A stretch of 55,738 nt of DNA, taken from positions 1 to 55,738 of the forward strand of contig CANFWB010000008.1 in NCBI GenBank assembly GCA_947450605.1, in the 5' to 3' direction. The position numbers and the translations under genes are program-made. Position 1 is the first letter of the stretch. Every line of letters starts with the position of its first letter. The stretch comes from Burkholderiaceae bacterium. GTDB lineage: Bacteria; Pseudomonadota; Gammaproteobacteria; Burkholderiales; Burkholderiaceae. Below the pieces are notes generated by a model that was not told the origin of the DNA, searched no databases, and saw only the letters and a list, made by a program, of their open reading frames with translations. Positions 43,531-52,491 of this stretch are shown in pieces.

Positions 43531-45627
43531 TTAGCGAAGATTCGCAATGCCATCGGCGGCTTTAACACCCTGACCTTCTGCAAAAACAAAGATCGGGTTA
43601 ATCTCACACTCAATGAGGCGGTCATCTAGACAGGCCACCAACTCAGAAAACTGCACGATCGCTTTCACCAAGGCACCTACATCACATTTTGGCCTACCTC
43701 GATAGCCATCCAATAGCGGCCAAGTCTTAAGCTCTTGCAACATTTCCAAAGCCGCTTGCTCGCTAAATGTTTGGCCAGGAGTCATTAAGCGCATGTGGGT
43801 ATCTTTAAAAAGCTCAGCTGTTACACCGCCCATTCCAACCAAAATAGCAGTCCCAAGAGGGTCGCGATGCATGCCCACCATAAACTCCATACCACCCGAA
43901 ACCATTTCCTGTACCAAGAACTCCTGAATGCTTGCGCCTGATTTGGATTTCACCTCAGCAAGCATGGAGTTCATCCGATCGGATATATCGTCTTTTGAGA
44001 CATTGAGAGCAACACCACCCACCTCCGTCTTGTGAACAATCTCATGAGATAGAATTTTTAGCACGAGTTTGTCGCCGAACTCTTGCACGCCGCCTAAATC
44101 AGGATTTACTGTGCTGATAACGCACTCTTTAACACCTGGAATACCGAAAGCACTAAACAATTTTTTTGCTTGATGCTCGTTTAAAGATCCGGACAAGGAG
44201 GCCATCTCTGGATTGGATGGAGCCTTTGCCGCCCTCCCCTCGAGCACTGGTTTATTTCTTAATTTGCTTGCATGCAACATACTCGTTAAAGCAACGCTAC
44301 AGCTCTCAGGTTGAGAAAATGCGGGCACGCCAAGCTTGGTCATCAAAGCTCCGGCGATGGGTGCATGAGGGCTGACATAAGCAATAACGGGTTTATCGCT
44401 GGTTTGCATGCAGTCACGGACAGCACCAGCCATCAAATCCGGCATCGATAGGCTTGAAGATCCTAAGATCAAAATTAAGGCATCATAAGTTGGACTATCC
44501 AATAAGGCGGCAATAGCACCACGCAATAGATCAGGCTGCAACCCTGCCAGCGTGACATCAATTGGATTTCGGTCGAGCACCGCCTGGTCACCTGGTTGCA
44601 AAGCCCGTAAACGTGCTGCCGTAACCTCATCTGGCGCTGGCGTATCAAAACCACACGCACCTAAACTATCGGCAACCAAGGTACCGGCACCGCCTGTTGA
44701 TGTCAGGATGGCGACGCGCTTTCCTTTTAATACCCTGCCAGAAGATAAAGCAGCTGGAATATCTAAGAATTCAGAAAATGTATTGGCGCGAATAATGCCA
44801 ACCTGCTGAAATAATGCGTCATACATTTTGTCGGCACCTGCTAATGCGCCAGTATGCGATACAGCCGCCTGAATACCTGCCTCTGACTTACCCACCTTAT
44901 AAACAACAATAGGTTTGCCCGCATTTCGTGCCCTCAATGCGGCTGCGCGGAACTTATCTGGATGGCGGATACTTTCGATATACAACACGATCACTTTAGT
45001 ACTGGGATCATCAGTCAAATAATCTACAAAATCGGCTAAGCCCAGGTCTGCCTCATTACTTGTTGAAACCAGTTTAGATAAACCTAAACCACATGCAGTA
45101 GCGCGAGAAAGCAAAGACCCCAAGATCCCGCCGCTTTGAGAAATGACACTCACCGAACCCTTGGGGAACTCATCCATCTCCAAAGCGCTACTAGGGGATA
45201 AAGGGATGTCATCGGTAATATTGACCATGCCAATCGTATTCGGACCAAGGATGCGCATGCTTCCAGCAGCTGCAATGAGCTCTTCCTGTCTTTTTAATCC
45301 CTCTGGGCCGTGTTCAGCAAAGCCGCTTGTGAGAACAATCGCTGCTGGAGTGCCCAATGCAGAAAGCGCTTTTACCGCATCAAGCGCTTTATCAGTACCT
45401 ACCATCACAATGGCAACATCTGGAGTCTCGGGTAGTGAGTCGATTGTGGGATAACACTTCAATCCAGCAATGTCTTCTACCCTTGGATTGACTGGATAGA
45501 TTTTTCCCTTAAAGTGATGCTTCTGCAAATAGGCAATAGGCCTACCAGCCGTCTTCTTGGGGTCTGTAGAGGCGCCAATAACCGCAATACTACGGGGCTC
45601 CATTAATTTCTGAATTGCATTACTCAT
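43531..45627 (-). CDS. ADP-forming acyl-CoA ligase (acetate--CoA ligase family)
   Basis: A 698-residue fused ADP-forming acyl-CoA synthetase. The N-terminal CoA-binding domain (SIAVIGASTDPKKTAGRP) is followed by a succinyl-CoA-ligase-like domain with the phosphorylated H258 (AAVSHTGALAG). A C-terminal ATP-grasp domain begins around residue 480 (LNEHQAKKLFSAFGIPG, then LVLKILSHEIVHKTEVGGVAL). It activates an organic acid to its CoA thioester. Fused members act on varied acids, so acetate is not assured. It starts 26 bases after a crotonase gene in the long operon. Confidence 0.92.
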   Translation of the reverse strand: MSNAIQKLMEPRSIAVIGASTDPKKTAGRPIAYLQKHHFKGKIYPVNPRVEDIAGLKCYPTIDSLPETPDVAIVMVGTDKALDAVKALSALGTPAAIVLTSGFAEHGPEGLKRQEELIAAAGSMRILGPNTIGMVNITDDIPLSPSSALEMDEFPKGSVSVISQSGGILGSLLSRATACGLGLSKLVSTSNEADLGLADFVDYLTDDPSTKVIVLYIESIRHPDKFRAAALRARNAGKPIVVYKVGKSEAGIQAAVSHTGALAGADKMYDALFQQVGIIRANTFSEFLDIPAALSSGRVLKGKRVAILTSTGGAGTLVADSLGACGFDTPAPDEVTAARLRALQPGDQAVLDRNPIDVTLAGLQPDLLRGAIAALLDSPTYDALILILGSSSLSMPDLMAGAVRDCMQTSDKPVIAYVSPHAPIAGALMTKLGVPAFSQPESCSVALTSMLHASKLRNKPVLEGRAAKAPSNPEMASLSGSLNEHQAKKLFSAFGIPGVKECVISTVNPDLGGVQEFGDKLVLKILSHEIVHKTEVGGVALNVSKDDISDRMNSMLAEVKSKSGASIQEFLVQEMVSGGMEFMVGMHRDPLGTAILVGMGGVTAELFKDTHMRLMTPGQTFSEQAALEMLQELKTWPLLDGYRGRPKCDVGALVKAIVQFSELVACLDDRLIECEINPIFVFAEGQGVKAADGIANLR

Positions 45628-45653
45628 GAATTGCCTTGATTCTTGAAGATGGG

Positions 45654-46451
45654 TTATTGATTTTTGGCAGCTGCTGCTTTTTCTAAAAAAGCCAGGACTG
45701 ACTCGCGATGCTCAGTGCTTGTATAGCAAATACCTTGCGCCTGACTGCCTTGCGCAAACACTTGGGCAGAAGTCATTTCAAATGTTTGATTAAGGATTGT
45801 CTTACCCAAAGCCAGGGCGGTTGAAGATCCTTTACTAAGCTCAGTAGCCCAAGCCTGGGCGTCAGTTACCAAAGAGTCGGGATTGGTAATTTTATCCACA
45901 ATACCTATTTGGAGAGCCTCTTCTACCTCTACCTTTCTACCTGAAAAGATTAATTCTTTTGCTTTGACTAAGCCAACACGCCTAGGCAAAAAATACATGC
46001 CTCCACCATCAGGAATGATGCCGCGATTGATATATGACCAAGTAAAGCTTGCCCCCTCGGATGCCATAATAAAATCGCATGCCAAGGCGGTGTCAGCACC
46101 CAAACCAGAGGCCGGGCCATTAACTGCCGCAATGGTTGGCTTAGGCATCGTATGCAATAAAGAAACGGCATGATGAACACGTTGTTGACGATGCCAGCCA
46201 TTGAAAGCCACCTCTCCAGCCGGGGCCTGCATTCTTTTTTCCATTCCAGAGATGTCACCGCCTGCACAAAACCCCTTGCCATTACCAGTAAGCACTAGAG
46301 CGCGGATTGATTTGTCCGCTGTTACCACTTCCAACGCCTCAATGAATTCACTGCGCATGGCATCGCTCATTGCGTTACGCTTTTCGGGACGGTTGAGGCG
46401 CAATGTCGCAATGCCATCATCTACACTCAATTCAATTAACTCAAAACGCAT
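45654..46451 (-). CDS. Enoyl-CoA isomerase-like crotonase (PaaG/ECI type residues)
   Basis: A 265-residue crotonase-fold protein. The oxyanion-hole loop is KGFCAGGDISGME. The first hydratase Glu position is D120 (GLGADTAL) and the second is Y140. However, D148 in INRGIIPDGGG matches the isomerase-type Asp of PaaG and dodecenoyl-CoA isomerases (PDSGG). Isomerisation of a 3-enoyl or oxepin-like CoA ester is therefore more likely than hydration. It is second in the long operon, after a Bug receptor. Confidence 0.85.
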   Translation of the reverse strand: MRFELIELSVDDGIATLRLNRPEKRNAMSDAMRSEFIEALEVVTADKSIRALVLTGNGKGFCAGGDISGMEKRMQAPAGEVAFNGWHRQQRVHHAVSLLHTMPKPTIAAVNGPASGLGADTALACDFIMASEGASFTWSYINRGIIPDGGGMYFLPRRVGLVKAKELIFSGRKVEVEEALQIGIVDKITNPDSLVTDAQAWATELSKGSSTALALGKTILNQTFEMTSAQVFAQGSQAQGICYTSTEHRESVLAFLEKAAAAKNQ

Positions 46452-46482
46452 CTCAATTCCTTATATCCACTTTTAATGTGAT

Positions 46483-47478
46483 TTATTCAGGTGCAATATT
46501 TGCACTTTTTATTACCGCACGCCAACGCAATTCTTCGGCCTTCACAAACTTACCAAATTCTTCTGGCGTGCCGGTTCTAATGACTAGCCCCTCCCCTTCC
46601 ACGCGACTCTTGAATGCGGCAGATTGAGCAGATTTTTTAATAGAAGCATTCAGCTTATGAATCACTTCTGGAGAAGTCCCTGCAGGAGCAAAATAGCCAT
46701 ACCAACTTCCAGCCGAATATCCCGCAACGCCACTTTCTGCAACAGTTGGAAGCTTCGATAATTGTGGCGAGGGAGAACGTGCAGGAGTGGTTACCGCAAG
46801 CGCTCTTAATTTCCCAGCATCGACAAGACTGCCCACAGCCGATGCCGTTGCAAACATCACGTCAACTTGACCGCCAATAACATCTGTTAAGGCAGGTCCC
46901 GCACCCTTATAAGGAATATGGGTCAAATTCGTTCCTGCAATGGAGTTAAATAATTCGCCGGCAAGATGCGCCGAGGTCCCGCCACCCTGGGAGGCATAGG
47001 ATAATTTTCCAGGGTTCGCCTTTGCCGCAGCGAGAAATTCTGGAAATGTTTTATAAGGACTATCTGCCGATACCACCACGACATTTGGGGAGACGCCAAC
47101 CAGAATTACCGGGGCAAAATCCTTATCCTGCGAATAGGGAAGCTTTGCTTTCAAGCTCGGATTTACTGCATGAGCCAATGTTGCTACAACTAGGGTGTAA
47201 CCATCAGCAGGGCTTTTTGCCAATGCATCCGTGCCAATAATGGTGCTACCGCCAGGCTTATTGTCAATCACAATCGACTGACGTAAGTCCTCAGCCATCG
47301 ATATGGCTAAAGTCCTTGCGACCAAATCTGTGCCACCCCCAGGAGCAAATGGGACGATCACTTTAATGGGGCGATCTGGATACTGGGCTGAGACTACCCC
47401 AACACCCAGGAGGCAAACAATAAACGGCGCAAAGGCTGGAACCAAAAACCGAGTAAAGGCCCGCAACGGATAAACCAC
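46483..47478 (-). CDS. Bug/TctC-family periplasmic solute-binding protein
   Basis: A 331-residue orphan receptor and the first gene of the 11-gene operon. The leader is about 31 residues (VPAFAPFIVCLLGVGVVSA). Then come PDRPIKVIVPFAPGGGTDLV, NKPGGSTIIGTDALAKSPAD and HIPYKGAGPALTDVIGGQ. It starts with GTG at 47478, with GAGGAGA 5 bases upstream. It diverges from the IclR gene across 85 bases and is likely the inducer-capturing receptor for the pathway encoded downstream. Confidence 0.92.
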   Translation of the reverse strand: MVYPLRAFTRFLVPAFAPFIVCLLGVGVVSAQYPDRPIKVIVPFAPGGGTDLVARTLAISMAEDLRQSIVIDNKPGGSTIIGTDALAKSPADGYTLVVATLAHAVNPSLKAKLPYSQDKDFAPVILVGVSPNVVVVSADSPYKTFPEFLAAAKANPGKLSYASQGGGTSAHLAGELFNSIAGTNLTHIPYKGAGPALTDVIGGQVDVMFATASAVGSLVDAGKLRALAVTTPARSPSPQLSKLPTVAESGVAGYSAGSWYGYFAPAGTSPEVIHKLNASIKKSAQSAAFKSRVEGEGLVIRTGTPEEFGKFVKAEELRWRAVIKSANIAPE

Positions 47479-47545
47479 AGAAATCTCCTCAAGCTTTTAT
47501 TGAAATTATTTGAGGATTAGTATGGCCCAACTTATGGGAGGATTT

Positions 47546-47571
47546 ATGGTTTAATTCCACTAGATGGAATT
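47546..47571 (+). promoter_or_regulatory. Inverted repeat over the IclR start, with a two-codon leader ORF
   Basis: AATTCCA (47553-47559) and TGGAATT (47565-47571) form a perfect 7-bp dyad with a 5-base spacer that includes the first base of the IclR ATG. Just upstream a strong SD (GGGAGG, 47536-47541) is followed by ATG-GTT-TAA (47546-47554), a two-codon ORF, while the IclR ATG at 47564 has no SD at a normal distance. The dyad may be an autoregulatory operator and the mini-ORF may set translation. Confidence 0.45.
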
Positions 47572-48343
47572 GAAAACAACCTCTCCAAAGTTAAATAGAT
47601 CCCTCATTAGGGGTCTAGAAATCCTCCGGTGCTTTAAGCCAGGAGTGGATCTACTAGGAAATGGTGAAATTGCAGAGAGAACAACACTGCCACCTTCCAC
47701 CGTCAGCCGCCTCACTCAAACCCTAGTTTTATCGGGCTTTCTAGAGCATAGCGAACAACATTCAGCATATCGACTTGCCCCCACCGTACTCAGTCTGGGC
47801 CATGCCTACAAGATGGGGTCGCAAGAGCTCAAGTTAGTTGAGCCTTTAATGAGAAAGGCATCAGAAAAATATAAACTCAATGTTGGTCTAGCAGTTGCAG
47901 ACCGAATGGAGATGGTCTACCTAGAATCTATTCGATACACCAAGAATGTTGCCTTGCGAAGAGTTGTTGCAGGGCAGCGAGTCCCCATTGAGCGAACCTC
48001 CCTAGGGATGGCCTGGATTACAACGCTAGAGCCAGACAAGAGAAGGCAATTTATCGCTGAGATTAAGCGTCAACAACTAAAAAATTGGATTGCAATTGAG
48101 AAAGAGATTCATGCTGCAATAGAAAGTATGAGCAGAAATCGTTATTGCGTTGCAAGCTGGCTACCTGAAATTTGCGCCATCTCCACTACCCTCACATTAC
48201 TCAATGGTCAGAAAGCCTCCTTAAATTTCAGCACGCCTTCAGATAGCAATCTCAATACAGTCCTTGAAAACTACACACCCCATCTACTCGAGTTAAAAGA
48301 TATGATTGAGTCTGCATTTCAATCCACCCTAAAAGTTACCTGA
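47564..48343 (+). CDS. IclR-family transcriptional regulator
   Basis: A 259-residue regulator with an N-terminal helix-turn-helix (GEIAERTTLPPSTVSRLTQTL, about residues 28-50) and a C-terminal IclR effector domain (GLAVADRMEMVYLESIRYT, then RVPIERTSLGMAWITTL). It is divergent from the 11-gene catabolic operon and leads into the thiolase gene 4 bases downstream, so it probably controls both. The half-site TGGAAT recurs at the second IclR locus (51720-51734). Confidence 0.9.
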   Translation: MELKTTSPKLNRSLIRGLEILRCFKPGVDLLGNGEIAERTTLPPSTVSRLTQTLVLSGFLEHSEQHSAYRLAPTVLSLGHAYKMGSQELKLVEPLMRKASEKYKLNVGLAVADRMEMVYLESIRYTKNVALRRVVAGQRVPIERTSLGMAWITTLEPDKRRQFIAEIKRQQLKNWIAIEKEIHAAIESMSRNRYCVASWLPEICAISTTLTLLNGQKASLNFSTPSDSNLNTVLENYTPHLLELKDMIESAFQSTLKVT

Positions 48344-48347
48344 ATTC

Positions 48348-49568
48348 ATGACCAATAAAAATATTGCCACCGTTTATATTTGCGACGCCATCAGAACCCC
48401 AATCGGCAGATATGGCGGATCCTTATCGAGCGTGCGTGCAGATGATCTCGGGGCCGTCCCCATTAAAGCCCTGATGGAGCGCAATCCCCAAGTGCAATGG
48501 GACCAAGTAGACGATGTAATTTATGGATGCGCCAATCAAGCCGGGGAAGACAATCGCAACGTAGCCCGTATGAGCGCCTTGCTTGCAGGGCTATCGCCAC
48601 AAGTACCGGGAGCGACTATTAATCGACTGTGTGGCTCGGGGATGGATGCAGTTGGGACGGCAGCTCGCGCCATTGCAGCTCGAGAGGCAGACCTCATGAT
48701 TGCTGGCGGCGTTGAAAGTATGAGTCGCGCACCCTTTGTAATGCCAAAGGCAGAATCTCCATTCTCACGAAATAATTCAGTACAAGATACAACCATTGGG
48801 TGGAGGTTTATTAATCCCTTAATGAAAACAGCTTACGGTGTTGATTCAATGCCAGAGACCGCAGAAAATGTTGCTGATGACTTTAAGATCAGTCGTGCAG
48901 ATCAAGATCGCATGGCACTTAATAGTCAAAACAAAGCTGCTGCTGCTCAAGCGAATGGACGGCTCGCAAAAGAAATTACTCCGGTGATGATTCCCCAGAA
49001 AAAGGGAGATCCACTTGTCGTTACCCAAGATGAGCATCCGCGCGCAACCACCCTTGAGGCGCTTGCAAAACTCAAGCCAATTGTTCGGCCAGATGGTACG
49101 GTATCAGCCGGTAATGCTTCCGGTGTCAATGATGGAGCATGTGCCCTGTTGTTGGCCAGTGAAGATGCGGTCAAGAAATATCAACTCAAGCCACGCGCAA
49201 AAATTATTGGCATGGCAACTGCTGGCGTACCCCCACGCATCATGGGAATCGGTCCAGCACCTGCATCTCAGAAATTACTCAAACGTCTCGGTATGACCAT
49301 TGAGCAAATGGATGTAATTGAGTTAAATGAAGCGTTTGCCTCTCAAGGACTAGCAGTTCTTCGCGAGTTGGGGGTAGCTGACAATGATGAGCGCGTTAAT
49401 CCCAATGGGGGCGCTATTGCCTTAGGTCACCCACTGGGCATGAGTGGCGCCCGCCTCATTACGAGCGCCGTAGTGGAGCTTGAGGAACAACAAAAGCAAT
49501 TTGCCTTATGCACTATGTGTATTGGTGTTGGGCAGGGGATCGCGATGGTCATTGAGCGAATATCCTAA
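48348..49568 (+). CDS. pcaF: Acetyl-CoA acyltransferase, 3-oxoadipyl-CoA thiolase type
   Basis: A 406-residue thiolase. The acyl-accepting C95 ([19 protein letters not shown]), the His of [11 protein letters not shown] (H361) and the base C391 ([10 protein letters not shown]) are intact. The N-terminal [20 protein letters not shown] and the GSGMDAVG pattern are closest to beta-ketoadipyl-CoA thiolases (PcaF), which release succinyl-CoA and acetyl-CoA. Other 3-oxoacyl substrates are possible. It follows the IclR gene by 4 bases and overlaps the convergent CoA-transferase by 4. Confidence 0.88.
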   Translation: MTNKNIATVYICDAIRTPIGRYGGSLSSVRADDLGAVPIKALMERNPQVQWDQVDDVIYGCANQAGEDNRNVARMSALLAGLSPQVPGATINRLCGSGMDAVGTAARAIAAREADLMIAGGVESMSRAPFVMPKAESPFSRNNSVQDTTIGWRFINPLMKTAYGVDSMPETAENVADDFKISRADQDRMALNSQNKAAAAQANGRLAKEITPVMIPQKKGDPLVVTQDEHPRATTLEALAKLKPIVRPDGTVSAGNASGVNDGACALLLASEDAVKKYQLKPRAKIIGMATAGVPPRIMGIGPAPASQKLLKRLGMTIEQMDVIELNEAFASQGLAVLRELGVADNDERVNPNGGAIALGHPLGMSGARLITSAVVELEEQQKQFALCTMCIGVGQGIAMVIERIS

Positions 49569-50764
49569 GCCCGAATTACTCCAGCGGTAGTCAATCTTGA
49601 AATCTCTGCGTCGCTAAATCCTAGCTCGCAGAGAATTTCAGCGGAATTCTCTCCTGACTTAGGCGGTCCAGAACGAACCCCCAAGCGCTCACCATCCATC
49701 ATTAAAGGCAATAAAGGGACTAATGTCTCGGTGCCAGCCTTGGGGCCATCGGTAATCTGAATAGGGGCAAGACCCCCTGTCGCAATTAAGTGAGGATCCT
49801 CAAACAGCTGATCTGGCCTAGTAATTGGCGCAAATGGAAGTCCATTGGATTCAAAAATCGCACTAATCTCAGCTGCGGTAAATTGAGCCAATCTTTGCTT
49901 AATTTCTGGAAGCATTGTTGACCTTGCTTCTACACGTAAATTATTTGTTACCAGTTTTGGGTCCGCATATAAATCCCCAAACTCGAATACATCACAGAAG
50001 ATTTTCCACTGAGTATCTGACACCACGGCTAAGAATATTTTTTCACCGTTAGCTAGCTCAAAAACATCATAAATTGCCCAAGCGGAGATGCGGCTCGGCA
50101 TTGGCTGAGCTGGCTTGCCTGTCACTGCATATTGCATCATATGCTGACCCACTAAAAAAATATTATTCTCATATAGCGAGCTCTGAATTTCCTGCCCTAC
50201 TCCAGTTAAATCTCTTTGACGGAGTGCGGCCATGACTCCAATAGCGCCAAAAATACCGCCCATGATGTCATTTACAGAAGAGCCAGCCCGAAGAGGCCTA
50301 TCCACTGGGCCCGTCATGTAAGCCAAGCCCCCCATCATTTGAACAACCTCATCCAAGGCCGTTCGATGATCGTAAGGTCCCGGCAAAAATCCCTTATGCG
50401 ATACATAGATTAATTTTGGATGTAATGCATGCAAAGTCTCGTAATCCAGACCCATTTTTGCCATAGCACCAGGCTTGAAGTTCTCGCTCAGCACATCAGC
50501 AGAAGCAATCAGCTTTCTAACTATCTCCATGCCTTCAGGCGTCTTCATATCGATAGAGAGGCTTTTTTTATTCCGATTGAACATCGGAAAAAAACCTGCG
50601 CCAGAACCCAATAATCTCCGAGTCTTATCTCCATCAATTGGCTCAACCTTGATCACTTCAGCCCCCAAGTCAGCGAGGATCATTCCACAAGTTGGGCCCA
50701 TCACCATATGGGCAAATTCGATTACTCTAATTCCAGAGTATGGAAGAGAACTGTGATCAACCAT
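49565..50764 (-). CDS. Family III CoA-transferase (CaiB/BaiF), second copy
   Basis: A 399-residue CoA-transferase. The catalytic Asp is D166 (AGSSVNDIMGG). Landmarks are RVIEFAHMVMGPTCGMILAD, FNRNKKSLSIDM and LSENFKPGAMAKMG. It overlaps the upstream HMG-CoA-lyase-type gene by one base (TAATG), so the two form a tight pair. A CoA-transferase plus HMG-CoA lyase suggests breakdown of 3-hydroxy-3-methylglutarate or a similar acid using succinyl-CoA as CoA donor, as the human enzyme SUGCT does. Confidence 0.9.
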   Translation of the reverse strand: MVDHSSLPYSGIRVIEFAHMVMGPTCGMILADLGAEVIKVEPIDGDKTRRLLGSGAGFFPMFNRNKKSLSIDMKTPEGMEIVRKLIASADVLSENFKPGAMAKMGLDYETLHALHPKLIYVSHKGFLPGPYDHRTALDEVVQMMGGLAYMTGPVDRPLRAGSSVNDIMGGIFGAIGVMAALRQRDLTGVGQEIQSSLYENNIFLVGQHMMQYAVTGKPAQPMPSRISAWAIYDVFELANGEKIFLAVVSDTQWKIFCDVFEFGDLYADPKLVTNNLRVEARSTMLPEIKQRLAQFTAAEISAIFESNGLPFAPITRPDQLFEDPHLIATGGLAPIQITDGPKAGTETLVPLLPLMMDGERLGVRSGPPKSGENSAEILCELGFSDAEISRLTTAGVIRA

Positions 50765-51705
50765 TACATGCCTTCCTTGTGATCCACTACAAATCCCTTT
50801 GGAAGTCCAGCCTCAGGAACCATTCCATAGATTACCTCGTCTGGTAATCCTAATCGCAGGGGCTCCCGTGCCTTAAATAAGTTCTCCAGCTGAATGCCTG
50901 TGTTAACTCCCATGGCCTCAAACATAAATACCAGATCCTCTGTGACCACATTTCCGGATGCGCCGGGTGCATAAGGGCAGCCACCAAGACCGCCCATCGA
51001 TGAATCAAATGAGGTAACACCTTCCTCATACGCTGCCAAACAATTGGCCAAACCAAGCCCACGAGTATTGTGCAAGTGCGCTGCACCAGCCTTCTCTCCA
51101 ATGGCGCCCCTTAATAGACTAAATAATCTCTTCACTTGTGAAGGGTTGGCGTAACCCGTCGTATCCGATAGACCCGCTTCATCCACTCCGGCAGCAATGA
51201 CTTGCTCAGCAATCCAAATCACCTCATCTTCTGGCACGAGGCCCTGGAGAGTGCAGCCAAATGCAGTCGAAATACCGACCTCGATTTTGACTAAGGGAGC
51301 CTGAGAGTTCCTGTATTCGACAATTCTCTTTACCTCCTCAATCATCTCTTCGCGCGTCTTGCGAACATTAGCTAGCGAGTGCGCAGCACTAGCAGACACT
51401 GGGATGGTTATCTTATCGACACCAGCTTGAATGGCAGCCTCAGCACCTTTTAAATTCGGCACTAAAGCTAAGACAGTCAATCCTTCCAATGTCTTTGCAT
51501 GTCGCACGATTTCAGCAGCATCCGCCATTTGAGGCAGCATCTTTGCAGGGACAAAGGAAGCCACTTCGATTTCCCTAATTCCTGCTTGATACAAAGCATC
51601 TATCCAAAGCTTCTTATTAGCCGTTGGCATGATGGTTTTAATGGATTGCAAGCCATCCCGAGGACCAACCTCACTAATTAATACTGCAGTTGACGCGGCA
51701 TGCAT
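50764..51705 (-). CDS. Hydroxymethylglutaryl-CoA lyase family
   Basis: A 313-residue TIM-barrel lyase. The N-terminal EVGPRDGLQ carries R16-D17 for catalysis and metal binding; the HLHNTRGLGLAN histidines and the signature cysteine C243 (SSMGGLGGCPYAPGASGN) are conserved. It would cleave HMG-CoA, or the related citramalyl-CoA, to acetyl-CoA plus a keto acid. It is the first gene of a two-gene minus-strand operon that diverges from the second IclR gene across 59 bases. Confidence 0.92.
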   Translation of the reverse strand: MHAASTAVLISEVGPRDGLQSIKTIMPTANKKLWIDALYQAGIREIEVASFVPAKMLPQMADAAEIVRHAKTLEGLTVLALVPNLKGAEAAIQAGVDKITIPVSASAAHSLANVRKTREEMIEEVKRIVEYRNSQAPLVKIEVGISTAFGCTLQGLVPEDEVIWIAEQVIAAGVDEAGLSDTTGYANPSQVKRLFSLLRGAIGEKAGAAHLHNTRGLGLANCLAAYEEGVTSFDSSMGGLGGCPYAPGASGNVVTEDLVFMFEAMGVNTGIQLENLFKAREPLRLGLPDEVIYGMVPEAGLPKGFVVDHKEGM

Positions 51706-51719
51706 ATCGTTCTATCCTT

Positions 51720-51734
51720 TGGAATACTATTCTA
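51720..51734. promoter_or_regulatory. Near-perfect dyad, candidate IclR operator
   Basis: TGGAATA-C-TATTCTA: seven-base arms around a single base, with one mismatch. It lies 15 bases before the HMG-CoA lyase start and 31 before the divergent IclR start. The TGGAAT half-site is the same as in the dyad at 47553-47571 by the other IclR gene, so the two regulators may recognise related sites. The site is AT-rich and short, so chance is not excluded. Confidence 0.45.
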
Positions 51735-51764
51735 TATATTTAAGCACATTTTATTCAATCGAGC

Positions 51765-52484
51765 ATGCCTAGAAAATCTAATAAAGTGGGTCAAGGGAAG
51801 ATCTCCTTATCAATTGATGGGGTTGCGGCCGTTGATAAAGCCCTAACCATTCTTCTGCTCTTTACCCCCTTAAACCAAGAGCTCACGCTGATTCAGATTT
51901 CATTAGCGACAGGGCTCTATAAAAGTACTGCGTTAAGAATGCTGGCATCCTTAGAGAATGCAGGCTTAGTTACCAAAAAGATGGATGGGAAATATATTCT
52001 TGGCCCATCGGTAGCCGCACTCCATAGCGCTTATCAGGCAAATGCATCCCTGGAAAATATTGCCATGCCCGTCTTAAAGATGCTCATGGAATCCACCCAA
52101 GAAAGCGCCGCTTTTTATGTGCGACATGGTGAAAAGCGACTGTGCCTATTCAGAGTTGACTCTAACCAAGCGTTGCGTGATCACATCAAAACCGGTGATC
52201 TGCTTCCCTTAGACAAAGGTGCCGGCGGTAAGGTGTTAATGGCTTTTGAAGGCGCAACAGGGAAAATATTCTCCAAAATCCGTGAAGACATGGTCTTAGC
52301 AATCTCTGGCGATAGAGTGAAGGAAATAGCAGGGATTTCTGCGCCCGTATTTAATAATCAAGGGCTGCTAGGCGTGATTACCCTGACGATGCCAGCCTAT
52401 CGCATGCTAGATAAGCAACAGAAAATCGTGCGGGATAGCGCCAAAAAGCTCACTGAATTACTGGGTGGCACTTTTAAATCATAA
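51765..52484 (+). CDS. IclR-family transcriptional regulator
   Basis: A 239-residue regulator. The helix-turn-helix region (LTLIQISLATGLYKSTALRML, about 44-65) and IclR effector domain (FYVRHGEKRLCLFRVDS, then LLPLDKGAGGKVLMAF) are standard. It is divergent from the HMG-CoA-lyase/CoA-transferase pair and followed after 7 bases by an MFS gene. A short basic leader precedes the DNA-binding domain. Control of the pair is inferred from position. Confidence 0.9.
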   Translation: MPRKSNKVGQGKISLSIDGVAAVDKALTILLLFTPLNQELTLIQISLATGLYKSTALRMLASLENAGLVTKKMDGKYILGPSVAALHSAYQANASLENIAMPVLKMLMESTQESAAFYVRHGEKRLCLFRVDSNQALRDHIKTGDLLPLDKGAGGKVLMAFEGATGKIFSKIREDMVLAISGDRVKEIAGISAPVFNNQGLLGVITLTMPAYRMLDKQQKIVRDSAKKLTELLGGTFKS

Positions 52485-52491
52485 TGACATC

